Shown in pieces: positions 1 through 9,911 of a DNA stretch of 64,000 nt (its first letter is position 1; each line of letters starts with the position of its first letter). The position numbers and the translations under genes were made by a program. A model generated the notes under the pieces. It was given only the letters and a program-made list of their open reading frames with translations, made no database searches and had not been told where the DNA came from. This stretch comes from Nematopogon swammerdamellus (taxonomy: Eukaryota > Arthropoda > Insecta > Lepidoptera > Adelidae): NCBI GenBank assembly GCA_946902875.1, contig OX336345.1, positions 6,851,395 through 6,915,394 of the forward strand. The letters are read 5' to 3'.

Positions 1-6
1 ATTAGA

Positions 7-232
7 TTTTTTTTGGAAACTGACACGGTTGGCTTCATCACGTACAACATGCGTGATGTCAGCCCATAACACCGGGCGAATAGTGTCATGTCAGTGCTTC
101 CCTTCATTTCATGTCGGCTACACTGAACTGGATGAAAAACACGAACTATTTACGTATTCGTTTCGACCGACGACGTTTCGTTCAGTGCGGTGGTATCAAC
201 TCGGCCGCGATAAACCCTACCACCTAGTAAGG
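7..232 (-). mobile_element. S5 SINE, headless copy
   Basis: Read on the minus strand, this copy begins at CCTTACTAGGTGGTAGGG in the shared central domain, runs through the CAGTTCAGTGTAGCCGACATG middle, and ends with GTTTCC and an A-rich tail (T run at 8-15). The 5S-like head is absent. It abuts another S5 copy in the same orientation. Bases 1-6 are unassigned. Confidence 0.85.
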
Positions 233-235
233 TAT

Positions 236-622
236 CGTTTTTTTTTTATGGAAACTGACACGGTTGGTTACATCAGCTACAACGTCCGTGATGTCAGCCC
301 ATGACACCGGGTGAACTAGGTGCCATGCCAGTGTGCTTCCCCCTTTGATCGTGACGGCTACACTGAACTGGTCGGAAACTGGTATTTACATAGCCGTTTC
401 GACCGACGTTTCATTCAGTGCAGTGGTACCAACCCGGGCGGGTTAAACCCTACCACCAAGTAAGATTAGGAGGGAAGGGACCTACAGTTTTACGAGGAAT
501 CCGAACCTCGGTCAGCCTCCAACGGTCAGCGGTCACCCATCCAAGTACTGGCCGCACCCAGCGTTGCTTAACATTCAATAGCGACAGTTGACTGTCTGCA
601 CCACTGAGCTATCGAGGCTGAC
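236..622 (-). mobile_element. S5 SINE, full length with 5S-like head
   Basis: On the minus strand the copy starts GTCAGCCTCGATAGCTC, contains the 5S-like stretches TTAAGCAACGCTGGGTGCGG and AGTACTTGGATGGGTGACCG, then GAGGCTGACC. The shared central domain and the S5-specific tail follow, ending in an oligo-A tract. TTAAGCAACG and GTACTTGGATGGGTGACCG correspond to the intragenic A- and C-box regions of animal 5S rRNA genes. It is a retroposon rather than a 5S gene, because the rest of the 5S molecule is replaced and a ~280-bp body follows. The head variant (TCGCTATTGAAT before the A box) matches the copy at 9991. Confidence 0.9.
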
Positions 623-1443
623 TCGCTTGTTTCTGTAAAATGTTTTTGGAGCAATAAAGTATATCTTTCTATACACTACTGCACCTACTATGCACCTACT
701 ATCCACCTACTGCACTTTATAAACCAGCCGAAGTCAAAAGTCGCCGAGACCGTGAACTTTATTGTCGTTTTTCAACACTAACAAAATATTGCAAAAACTG
801 CAAACAACTTCACAAAAGACAGCAGATGCTATTTCACCACAAAGTTGTTAATTACAACTGGCTTTTTATAAAAGTCGCTTTTTGCGATAACTGCTGCACA
901 TAATTATTAACAGCTCTAAAATAACTATTGAATGTAGGACGTTAAGGTTCATAATCGTACGACGTTTGAAGCGAGCACCCGAGGCGACGAAACGCGTCGC
1001 AAGTATTACTTGCGGACGACATCTGCGTCGTTACATGAAATTTTTTAAATTACACTTTTGATGTTAAAGTAATTCTTCCATTATATTTTTCGTGATAAAT
1101 AATGTGTTTTATAACTTATATATGACGAAGGAAGCAAACACCACTATGCATCACCACTATGCATTTATATACGTGACGTTGTTTTTTAGATAGAATTTCC
1201 CTTGGCTTCGCACGCCTTAAATAATAATATGATTACCACATTACATAATATCCGTTGAAATATCTTTGCTCGATAGAAAATAATCGCAAAAATCGGTAAA
1301 TTTGTTTCACATTTCTACGAATTGCTCGGCATTACCACGAAATACACGCTTACACGCTGACTGACTGACTGACCACGAAATACATTTTACATTCGTATAG
1401 TGACTTTTCCATTTATTCCATAATGTGGATCCAAACATGAATT
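623..1443. other. unassigned AT-rich stretch
   Basis: No coding frame or recognised repeat. A short run at 675-715 repeats CACCTACTATG-like units, and 1135-1160 repeats CCACTATGCATCA. Near 1360 there is a small GACTGACT repeat. Confidence 0.5.
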
Positions 1444-1889
1444 ACCTTCATGTAAAATTTAAGATTAATAAGTTATTAAGATCCACAGCCACAATCTATA
1501 AACCAGTTAATGTGACAATGTTCTAGCTAAAGGAGTACCTATTTCTATGTTTACGATCTAGTTTAACACTATATAAGCTACAGATCTTGTAACCTTCATC
1601 TAAAATTTAAGGTTAATAACTTACTCAGATCCACAGCCAAAATCTATCAACAAGTTAATGCGACAATGTTCTAGCTGAAGGAGTACCCACCTCTACTTTT
1701 AAGATCTAGTTTAAGACGTCTTTATGCTACAGATCATATAAACTTCAAGTAAAATTTAAGGTTAATAAGTTACTCAGATCCACAGCCACAATCTATCAAC
1801 CAGTTAATGTGACAATGTTCTAGCTGAAGGAGTGCCTATCTCTACTTTTACGATCTAGTTTAAGACGTCTATAAGCTACAGATGTTGTA
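1444..1889 (+). repeat. three tandem copies of a 148-149 bp unit
   Basis: Units start at about 1444, 1592 and 1741. Each runs from ACCTTCATSTAAAATTTAAG through CTCAGATCCACAGCCA, GTGACAATGTTCTAGCTGAAG and ACGATCTAGTTTAAGACG to GCTACAGATNTTGTA. Units 2 and 3 are more alike than unit 1. No open frame spans the array. It is either a local duplication or the start of a satellite-like array; its origin is unknown. Confidence 0.85.
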
Positions 1890-2112
1890 TATATCTAGTT
1901 CTATCGATCCCTGAGTGGCTTGTGCCGTCTATATATATGAAAACTAGTTGGCAGAAACTAGTTGCACGGCAGAAATAAGAGCAGATGTTTCCTCTATTTC
2001 TGGATTCAGCTTCAATTATATGTGAATGAGCAAGTGATAAATAAGAAATAATATTCAGTTTCAATATTGTTCGTGACGTGTAAAGGACTTATGACCGATT
2101 TTGTTAAATGTA

Positions 2113-2343
2113 ATCCTATATTAATGGGTGAATCAGAGGGGCCAGAGTACATGCACCAACCAGCCAATATCACCTACGAGAAGGTATAGGTCCCATACCG
2201 GAGACTTACCTTTTTGGATAGCTGGCTATACTGGACTAGAGGAGAACACAGCCGAAACTGCTATGCGGTCATCTTACATCCAGTATGGTGGAATAAACCC
2301 AGTCGGCTAATATTTGAGCCTACCACCTAGTAAGGGGTAAGGA
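2113..2343 (-). mobile_element. ST SINE, headless copy
   Basis: On the minus strand this starts at CTTACCCCTTACTAGGTGG and runs through GCCGACTGGGTT, GTACTGGATGTAAGATG-like, CTCCTCTAGTCCAGTATAGCC and CTCCGGTATGG-like sequence to a degraded terminal GGATTACAT region. The tRNA-like head is missing. The truncation falls at the start of the central domain, as in several other copies. Confidence 0.8.
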
Positions 2344-2394
2344 CAGTCGATCAGTGCGATTTCAAATTTATGAAAATTCTATTCCATTCATCAC

Positions 2395-2918
2395 TTAACG
2401 TAGTGGGAGCAGTTTTGCCTTAGACTCTTGAGTCTTACATTCGAATCCAGGCGACATGCACCAATCTGTTTTTGCTGAAGAAAAAATGTACGTGCATACC
2501 TACACCTGCTGCTTCATCGTTCGAAATCGGTGTAACTGTAGGCCCCTTCCCTTGTCTCTTACTAGGTGGTTTGGTATGCTCAAATTATAGCCGACTGGGT
2601 TAGTACCACCGTACTGGATGTAATAATTGCCGCATAGCAGCGTCATCGGCGGTGTTCTCATCTAGTCCCGTATAACCAGCCAGCAATCCAAAGGGAAGTC
2701 TCCGGTATGATTTTTTTTTTTTTTTTTTTATGGAAACTGACACGGTTGGCTTTCATCACCTACAACATCCGTGATGTCAGCCCATAACACCGGGTGAACT
2801 TGGTGCCACGTCAGTGCTTCCCTTCTCTTGGATAACTCTTGGAGGTGATATTGACTGGTCGGAGCATGTACACTGACTGCTCTTACTCATCCATCCATAC
2901 AGGATTCGATTTTTAAAA
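2395..2918 (+). mobile_element. ST SINE interrupted by an S5 fragment
   Basis: The head is degraded (TTCGAATCCAGGCGACATGC retains a B-box-like TTCGAATCC). It is followed by CTGCTTCATCGTTCG, the shared central domain at about 2535-2620, and the ST tail up to CTCCGGTATG at 2709. An S5 3' fragment in the opposite orientation occupies 2711-2825. The ST sequence then resumes with GGAGGTGATATTGACTGGTCGGAGCATG and ends at a CATACAGGATT region near 2918. Confidence 0.8.
2711..2825 (-). mobile_element. S5 SINE 3' module nested in ST
   Basis: A 19-nt T run (tail complement) is followed by TATGGAAACTGACACGGTTGG and CATCCGTGATGTCAGCCC up to AGTGCTTCCCTTC. Only the last ~115 nt of S5 are present, and they split the ST copy at its CCGGTATGG motif, so the insertion postdates that ST copy. 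Confidence 0.85.
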
Positions 2919-3970
2919 AATTTAAGAAATTTCGAATTTATAGCACAGCACTCGTGAGTCGAAAACTTTTAGTTTTTTCCGTTCAGTTTCATGTAAGTAT
3001 AGATGTTGTATCATACCCAATGCATCTGGCATAACCAAAAGGAAATACTGTCATGATATTATCTTGTCGAAATGAATTAAATGAAATGTATGTATGTAAA
3101 ACGGTCCCAAAAGGCGAGTTTAATTATTTTCGGAATTATTTACAAACTTGTTACGACATTATGCCTAGTAGCAATGTGCCGAAAATAGGCTGAATCGACT
3201 GGTGTAGCAGATGATATGCCCAACCATATCAGGTATAATATATACAGGTATATATAATAAAATAACTTGGATTTTTTCCAAAGACTAACCACCAAGCGAA
3301 GAAGGCAGAAGCGACACACTCATGTCGTTGCAAAACACTGACGTCTGTTACAAGAGGGACGTCTGCGGAACACTCGCTACTAACGAGAGAGGACTGTCTC
3401 CTGAATAAAACATACGTCCACGAAACATGCGACAACAAACGCGAGACCAAACACTCAAGTCCTTCGGCCGCCAGTGGCGTATCAGGGGGGGTTGGAATTT
3501 TGGATCAACGGGAGCCGAAAGTTCTTGAGCCAGCGGCTTGGCGAGTAGCAGAAAAAGCAGAGACACAACATCTGTATTCTCTATTCAACATCAGCTTTTT
3601 TATTTTACACTGGTGAAGACGGACCTTCCTAATTGCCTCGTTGTTATGGAGGGTATTTTTTACGTTCTTTTAATTTACGTTTCTGTTGAGTATCGATCCG
3701 CTTAGGTGAGATATAAACAAGTACATTATTGGTTCAGGCTAAAAACTCAAAGGAGCAACACAGGGTAGAATATTTACTTTTCTTAAAATTTTAGGCCCCG
3801 AGAGCAGCAGACCCAGCAGAGATGGAGGAACCGGAAAAATGAGTGGGGGCAAGGGTGTCCACACACGTTGCGTCCCACACCAATGCCCTCCCTTTGCTCC
3901 ACGGGATCAACGTCATGCCAACGGGCCGCCTTCGATCGTCACGACATAACCCAGAAAAAACATAAATTGT
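2919..3970. other. unassigned stretch
   Basis: Low-copy-looking sequence with modest GC content at 3290-3560. Open frames of ~70 codons lie on the minus strand (3229-3566) but overlap in different frames and show no recognisable motif. 3780-3960 contains GGAACCGGAAAAATGAGTGG and a short GC-rich part. No gene call is made. Confidence 0.4.
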
Positions 3971-3971
3971 A

Positions 3972-4091
3972 ATGAAGATGGATTATGCCAATGGTGATGA
4001 AGATGATGAATGTGATAATGATGATTATGATAATGGTAATGAAGATGATGATGACGACGAAGGTGATGAGGATGATGATTATGATGATTGA
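3972..4091 (+). repeat. GAT/GAA trinucleotide-rich tract with acidic mini-ORF
   Basis: An imperfect (GATGAT/GAAGAT)n tract that happens to be open for 39 codons from ATG to TGA. The product would be almost entirely Asp and Glu with scattered Asn, Gly and Tyr. Simple-sequence expansion is the more economical reading; no neighbouring exon supports a protein. Confidence 0.6.
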
Positions 4092-4880
4092 AAGAATGAA
4101 CAGGATCTAGAGAGACAGCAGCATTGACTCTTGTCCCTTCTCGAAAACAATCTCGCTACGGCACTGCCTCAGGCAGACGAAGCTGCACAAATAAATAAAT
4201 ATGGATGAAGTTTTTTATTAACGCCTGCGAAAACTTCAAGTATCCTGCAGTTTTGGTTGTCCATTGCTTTTCAAGTCTTGTAATGTGTATGTTCAAGGCC
4301 CATTTGTGATTTTTTTTGGGTCTTAACAATTCTTTATTTCCAATAAATAGCCACTTTGTAGGGAGTACTCGAATATAAACTTTAAGAAGCGATACGGGTA
4401 GAATTAATACGTACTCGTACATTAAATTAGCAAGATTCGTACATTGTTTAACATCCAAATTAGCTGTCCTCTTTTCTTGATGTTTTCGCTCGGCGTGTCC
4501 GGCGGAGTGTCCTTACTGATTTAATCTTAAATAAGTAAGTCTTAAATAATTCTTCTTCTTCTTCTTTTCGTTGTATACTTCTCCACTATTGGCCGTATGA
4601 CTCTCCATGATTTCTCCAACTATAGCCGTCTTCGGTCCACCTGGTCCAAGGTTGCCCAGACCGCGGTTTTAACAATGTCGTCCGACTATATCGCTGATAA
4701 TAAGGCTTGCGTGGATTAAATTTGTGGGAGTAGGTAAAAAATCTGTTAAGTGCGCGTTTTACTCGCGCCCGGAGTTTTCCGTATCTATCCGCTATTATCC
4801 GCCTATCTTTTGTCTTTCAACAATGCAATGTATAAAAGCCTGTGGCGCCATCTATTATTAAATAGTGTGACTAATAGATT
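4092..4880. other. unassigned AT-rich stretch
   Basis: Contains a CTT/TTC microsatellite at 4551-4566. A 100-codon frame at 4156-4458 (minus) has no recognisable motif. 4570-4700 has moderately GC-rich, non-repetitive-looking sequence. Confidence 0.4.
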
Positions 4881-4884
4881 TTTC

Positions 4885-5100
4885 GGACGTTTGTTGTATG
4901 GGAGCCCCCCTTATTTTTTAACGTTTTCTTATTTTTCTTATTTGTCGTTATATCTGCGATAGTAACACATATTCTGTGAAAATTTCAACGGGCTACCTAT
5001 TACGGTTCAAGAGATACAGCCCTCGGACAGACAGACGGACGGACGGACGGCGGAGGCTTAGTAATAGGCATCCGTACGGGATACGGAAACCTAATAAGAC
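4885..5100 (-). mobile_element. family D copy
   Basis: Reading the minus strand: GTTTCCGTATCCCGTACGG, then a (CCGT/CTGT)n run, GAGGGCTGTATCTCTTGAACCG, GAAATTTTCACAGAATATGTG, ATATAACGACAAATAA and GGGGGCTCCCATACAA. The 3' CTCGCACTTGGCCGG end is missing. Confidence 0.8.
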
Positions 5101-5617
5101 AATACAAATTTATTTACCGGCACTCTCACTGCCAATAAAATTTGATTTAAACATAGCTAAACTTCCTTCTGTCGTATGACAACATAACTCATAATATGTT
5201 CGGCACGAATTTGCATAATATATCGGGATTTTATATCCATCAAATTATACACTCGTTCCGCATGCATGATTTCAATGAGGTCCCGTAGTCATTACTGTCC
5301 AGTTATTGACTACTTAGTAATTACCTTCGGACATAATACGCATACAAACACTATGCGCTCATTGAACATCTGTCGTGGTACCGGTAGTGGTCATACTGGC
5401 AATGATTATTGATGTTTAATACCTTGCGTGCACCTTGGAAATTTTATATATTTTGTTATTCTTTGATCTTGATTAAAGTTATGGAATTAAAAAAATTTTA
5501 TATTTATAATATAAGTTTTATGTCTTGTTATAGCGTAGTTTTTTCTGGCTACCGGGGGGAATAATTAATACAATAGGTTTCAATGGACTCAAATGTTACA
5601 TAAACATTAAAAATCTA
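5101..5617. other. unassigned AT-rich stretch
   Basis: No frame or repeat recognised. Strongly AT-rich at 5440-5525. Confidence 0.4.
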
Positions 5618-5727
5618 AAAGGAAGTCTCCGGTATGGCACCTTCCTTCTCTGGGGTGATATCGGCTGGTCGGAGCATGGGCTTTGGCCCCTCCCACTCTG
5701 CTACCCATACCGGATTATATAAAAAAC
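5618..5727 (+). mobile_element. ST SINE 3' module
   Basis: Starts at AGGAAGTCTCCGGTATGGCA, continues with GGGGTGATATCGGCTGGTCGG and CTTTGGCCCCTCC, and ends ACCGGATTATATAAAAAA. Only the terminal ~105 nt are present. Confidence 0.85.
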
Positions 5728-5877
5728 AGTAAGGGCAGATAGCGTCAACACAGACTTAACAAGTAAGTAGCCAGTGAGTCCACTTAAAAAAGCTTATTTT
5801 AAAGAAACTTGCGATTAAAATCAGTTGCGCTAAAGGTGAAATGCTGTCAATAGAATCCTTCGCTGACTAAGCTCGTC

Positions 5878-5999
5878 TTGCACCAACACAAATTTAATAT
5901 ATAAACCAGTTTAACTCGTTAAACTAGCACCCGTTGTACGTGTGAACCGCGTTTAAATCCATAACTCGCTACTTAACTTTAAACTCGTGTTGGTGCAAG
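5878..5999. repeat. 122-bp foldback with 13-bp terminal inverted repeats
   Basis: CTTGCACCAACAC at 5878-5890 is the exact reverse complement of GTGTTGGTGCAAG at 5987-5999. The family X copy at 41.9 kb lacks this segment, so it looks like an insertion. Confidence 0.7.
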
Positions 6000-6300
6000 T
6001 GAGCCTTAAAGTTCAGTCTAGGTGTTCGGTTATTTAACGTTCTAACAGGCAATTATGAAAAGTAAAATTGACATCTGCCATGCAGAGCGAATGCTGTCTG
6101 TCAAACTGTTTGTTTTAGGGACTATTATGCCTTCTTAACGCTGAAAGATAAAGATGGCACTAAATCATTGCTCATTGTCGGTTACATAATTCTGCCAAAA
6201 CTTAAAAATATGATGAAAAAGAATTCACTCTCACAGATACGACCATTTAGCTAAAGTCGAGGCATTTTGTCTTGGTGCAACTCGTGGTTTAACTTATTGA

Positions 6301-6721
6301 AGCGGCGGGTGGCCGAGTGGTTTGGGCATCGGCTTCTCATGCCGGAGGTCCGGGGTTCGAATCCGTCGGCGTGTACCAATGAGTTTTTTCTGACGAAAAA
6401 ATTTACGTTGCTACCCATTAACGTTAAAATTTACGTTACCCGCTGCTTCACCCTTCGGAACCAGTGTAAAACTGTAGGTCCCTTCCCTTGCCCCTTACTA
6501 GGTGGTAGGCTCAAATTGTAGCCGACTGGGTAGGTACCACCGTACTGGATGTAAGATGGCCGCATAGGAACCTCGGTTGTGTTCTCCTCTAGTCCAGTAT
6601 AGCCAGCAATCCAGGGAAGTCACCGGTATGGCACCTACCTTCTCGGAGGTGATATTGGCTAGTCAGAGCATGTGCTTTGGCCCCTCTGACTCAGCCACGC
6701 ATACCGGATTACATAAAAAAA
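6301..6721 (+). mobile_element. ST SINE, full length with target-site duplication
   Basis: The tRNA-like head starts AGCGGCGGGTGGCCGAGTGG (A-box-like) and has GGGGTTCGAATCC (B-box) at about 6353. The central domain, GTACTGGATGTAAGATGGCC, TCTCCTCTAGTCCAGTATAGC and the terminal CCGGATTACATAAAAAAA follow. Flanking copies AACTTATTGA (6291-6300) and AACTTATCGA (6722-6731) differ by one base and look like a target-site duplication. This is the clearest complete ST in the window. Confidence 0.92.
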
Positions 6722-6933
6722 AACTTATCGAGTTACAGATTTGAGCTATCGTTAGTTGACGGGTCTTTAGAGATATTTAAGTATGTGTTGGTGTATTCGG
6801 CTCTAAGTGGAAATTAAGTGCATAATTTGGTGGCGGTGGTATCGAGCGCGAATAGAGTAGCTTCTTATTTAAGCCTGTGTTAGAACAATCAGGCCTAAAA
6901 CATTACGAATCATAAAATCATAAAAAGATAGAA

Positions 6934-7055
6934 GATAGAAATGACGGGAAGCACTGACACCGCACCTAGTTCACCCGGTGTTATGGGCTGACATCGCGGA
7001 TGTTGTAGGTGATGTAACCAACCGTGTAAGTTTCCATAAAAAAAAAGATAGAAAT
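6934..7055 (+). mobile_element. S5 SINE 3' module with 9-bp duplication
   Basis: Starts GACGGGAAGCACTGACAC and ends GTTTCCATAAAAAAAAA at 7046. Exact GATAGAAAT flanks at 6934-6942 and 7047-7055 indicate an independent retroposition of only the last ~105 nt of the element. Confidence 0.9.
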
Positions 7056-7479
7056 ATTGAAAAAAAAAAATGTTTTTTAAAACAAAAACAAACAAATAAT
7101 CTTGCATACATCTGAACCAAATTAGTTCAACAGTGTTGTTCGAGGTGATCTAAGCCAAAGAAAATGTGAACCGAGCCGCGGGTATAACCTTATACCTATT
7201 TATGCTTCAGATGCCATTGAAAATAAACTCTATTCATTGACAGCTGCTGTGGCCCCGAAACTGATTATGATCAAGAATCACCTCATTGAAACTAACTCAG
7301 TGGGGTCCGACGCCGTACGCCTTGGGCAAACCGAATATGTGCAGGAGGTTAGTTTATTATTTACACAATTTTGCCCGCGACTCCGCTCGCGACACCTTCA
7401 GAACTATTAATTATTAGGTATAGGCTACTGTGAATTATTTCATAGTAAGTAGTAGGTTACCTTTGTTATGTCATCTGTC
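7056..7479. other. unassigned stretch with short family E-like end
   Basis: 7368-7400 reads TTTGCCCGCGACTCCGCTCG, the conserved terminus seen on several transposon families here. No gene is visible. Confidence 0.4.
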
Positions 7480-7595
7480 CGCCTAGCCGGGGGGATGGAT
7501 GGGAAGAGCGGAAAACCGCGTGTGGTGGGGTGCTTTGGGAGAGGTCTATGTCCAGCAGTGGACCGATACAGGCTGACGATGATGATGATGAAGTA
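7480..7595 (+). mobile_element. L3 LINE 3' end (RTE-like C-terminus)
   Basis: From 7511 the frame reads ENRVWWGALGEVYVQQWTDT then G and stop at 7574-7576, followed by a GATGATGATGATGA tail. A terminal EAYVQQW-type peptide and a TGATGA microsatellite tail are, from general knowledge, typical of an abundant lepidopteran non-LTR retrotransposon type, probably RTE-like. Only the extreme 3' end survives. Confidence 0.75.
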
Positions 7596-7784
7596 ATAGG
7601 TACTAACTAGAACTGGTGAACTATGGATTGATATGATATGCAACGCAACATGTTAGTTAGTTTTTAGGTCATTGATGTATCTTTTATAATGTAAGTACTG
7701 AATAAATAATTTGGAATTTGGAATTTGGAATCTCCTTGCCCATTTATATTTCACCTACAAGTTACCTACAGTTTCGGATCCTCC

Positions 7785-7860
7785 AATAGGGGCGTAAATA
7801 GGCACCTGTCAGATCGGCACCATATGGGTGGCTCGGACCACGGAGCCAAAAGTCGCGAAA
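7785..7860 (+). mobile_element. L1 LINE tail fragment
   Basis: GGGGCGTAAATAGGCACCTG, TCAGATCGGCA and ATGGGTGGCTCGG match the 3' part of the L1 relic at 36475-36880. It directly precedes a C repeat. Confidence 0.6.
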
Positions 7861-7867
7861 AATAATC

Positions 7868-8165
7868 TACATACCACACGATGTATCTCGATAATCGGGA
7901 TAAGCAGAGTAATCGGTGTTGTGCTGCAAGAACTCTGGCAAATTACAGCACTACACCGACCACCACGTTGAGCAAAGTATTAAGACAAGAAACATAACTA
8001 CCTATCAAGCAGCAGGTAAGGCACTAAGACCCACCTGCTGCACGACTCGGTGAAGGACCGCGCCAAGGTGAGAGGTGGTTAGCCTGTCGCCCTTTAGCAC
8101 GGTATCTTGTCCTAATCCCTTAGTCGCCTTTTACGACATGCACGGAGAGATGCAGACGCAAAAAA
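7868..8165 (-). mobile_element. family C copy
   Basis: Full-length-like copy: CACACGATGTATCTCGATAA, GCAGAGTAATCGGTGTTGTG, the complementary arm, CAAGCAGCAGGTAAGGCAC, CACCTGCTGCACGACTCGG, GTCGCCCTTTAGCACGG and TTAGTCGCCTTTTACGACAT. The orientation given puts the TATG-rich end at the 3' side. No frame is conserved among copies. Confidence 0.8.
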
Positions 8166-8944
8166 AAACTAAATACAACGTTTCATTGTTATTTAATGTT
8201 CATACATCTCAAGGAGATCAGCCATCAATGTACTTGTAGTTGGAGTTCGGGTCGTATTTCCGCATCACTCACAAAGTTTTTCGTTCACTTCTCAGTCCCT
8301 TGGAGAAAAACCGCCATGTTATAGGTACACACCAGAGTTTTATTTTTATTTTTGAGATTACCCATTACAAACAGACACACAAATATTGCCTTATAGTATA
8401 ATGTATATTGGCATAGCAGAGATCTTTACAACGCATAACCTTGCCTTTATTGAAACGGTAGCCAATCACCGGCCACCGGACAATGTGTACAATCAAATCA
8501 AAACTCATGCCGAAGCAGGCGCGGGACGTAAATGAAGTCAATTTTTGACAAATAAAAATACCTTGGGGCGTACAAACATAAAGTAAAATTCAAGACGTGC
8601 CTGATCAACAAAGAACGAAAAGTCAAGTTGAAAGATATTTCATAAGATCTGAGGCTAAATGTTAAGGCAACGATGATAATGATTCATGGATTTCTGTTTG
8701 TTATTACGCATACCTACCAAAAGTTCTTGGCAGCTTGAATGCATTGGAGAATAAAGTAATGATTAAAGTTATTGTTGCAGAGCGGAGACAAAGCATTTTA
8801 CCTGCATCTAGTATATTCATATTTGCAATAAATTAACCATTTTAAGTCGTCCATGTTCTAGTATAAGCAGCTAACAATGATAAAATATATTTTGAAAGTG
8901 TATACGTAAAGGTAAGAGGGGAAGGGACCTACTTCGTGCCTTAC
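8166..8944. other. unassigned stretch
   Basis: No gene or recognised repeat, apart from a ~20-bp scrap of the SINE central domain (GGGGAAGGGACCTAC) at 8916-8934 that borders the next C copy. Confidence 0.4.
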
Positions 8945-9065
8945 TTGCTGCTTAAGAATTATCTTGTCCTAATACTTTCCTAAACGTGATAGTCGGTGTC
9001 GTGCGGTAATATATCAGTGTTCTTGCAGCACAACACCGATTACTCTGCTCATACCGATATTCTAT
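8945..9065 (+). mobile_element. family C 3' fragment
   Basis: CGTGCCTTACTTGCTGCTTA, TATCTTGTCCTAATACTTTCC, GTCGGTGT and GCAGCACAACACCGATTACT match the 3' half of C; the TATG tail is degraded. Confidence 0.75.
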
Positions 9066-9506
9066 AACTTGAGTGATTTAATGGATCTTGTAATATTAAA
9101 ATGTATTTTTACCTAGTCGTCAGAATTAACTGTCTTGCCCAAAATCCTTCAACTTCTGAAATGTTTTCGCTACTCGCGCAAATGGGCTATCCGAGAGCGG
9201 CACAAGAATCGCACGATTTACTTTTCATCTAAGTTCTACAACTGTGAATGTGAATTGCTTCTATTTGAAGTAATAAAACTTTACCACATTAATAAACATG
9301 GTGCTATATTTGAAGGAGAAGATTAGATGCCTGCAAGCGCATGGATATACATACTCAGAAACGAAATTGTGTGAGAGAAAAAAAAATCATCACTGCCAGT
9401 TTTTATTATTTGTTGTTTTACTTTAGAGTTTGCAGTATTATCACATCAAGTTTGACGCTTCTATATATCACATTTTTGTGATAGAGGAAAAACAAGAAAA
9501 CGTTTA
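9066..9506. other. unassigned stretch
   Basis: A 63-codon frame at 9135-9326 (plus) shows no motif. The rest is AT-rich. Confidence 0.35.
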
Positions 9507-9856
9507 TTAAAAAACATAAAACCGACTTCCTAAAAAAAGTAAAACTAAAAAACTATTTAAAATAAAAATATAAAAACCGCCTTCAAAAATATATGAAATA
9601 AAAACCTAAAAAAAAAAACGAACCCTAGAGTTGAAGGCGGTGCTAAAAAGGCTACACAAATCACAAAGGATATTATCATCCGCTCATGTTTTCTTTCATG
9701 CATCATTTTTGCTTGCTTTAGCACCGCCTTCAACTCTAGGGTTCGTTTTTTTTTTAGGTTTTTATTTCATATATTTTTGAAGGCGGTTTTTATATTTTTA
9801 TTTTAAATAGTTTTTTAGTTTTACTTTTTTTAGGAAGTCGGTTTTATGTTTTTTAA
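9507..9856. repeat. 350-bp foldback with ~140-bp near-identical arms
   Basis: The left arm (9507-9647) and right arm (9717-9856) are reverse complements, differing by one A in an A11/T10 run. The spacer is 69 nt. Arms contain AACCGCCTTCAAAAATATATG and AACCCTAGAGTTGAAGGCGG. Such near-identity implies a recent inverted duplication or ongoing conversion. A transcript across it would form a long hairpin RNA. Confidence 0.95.
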
Positions 9857-9911
9857 AACTTTTTTTTTATTTCACAGTTTTTTTTAGTAATTTTTTGCTA
9901 TTAATGTACTC

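Larger units (their letters stand above)
5740..6870 (+). mobile_element. family X copy, interrupted by ST and a small foldback
   Basis: Shares with 41770-42175 the motifs AAAGGTGAAAT.CTGTCA, TTCGG.....TTAAC.TTCTAACAG, AAATTGACATCTG, CATNCAGAGCGAATG and CTTCTTAACG(C/T)TGAAAGATA. It also shares GGG(C/T)CTTTAGAGATATTT and GTGTTGG.G...TCGG near the end. It is split by a foldback (5878-5999) and by the ST at 6301-6721. No coding frame is present; it is probably a non-autonomous element of unknown class. Confidence 0.65.

Noticed and set aside
6301..6375. A functional tRNA gene
   Set aside because: A- and B-box-like motifs are present but the acceptor stem does not close, the anticodon arm varies between copies, and the sequence continues into the ST body with a target-site duplication at its far end.
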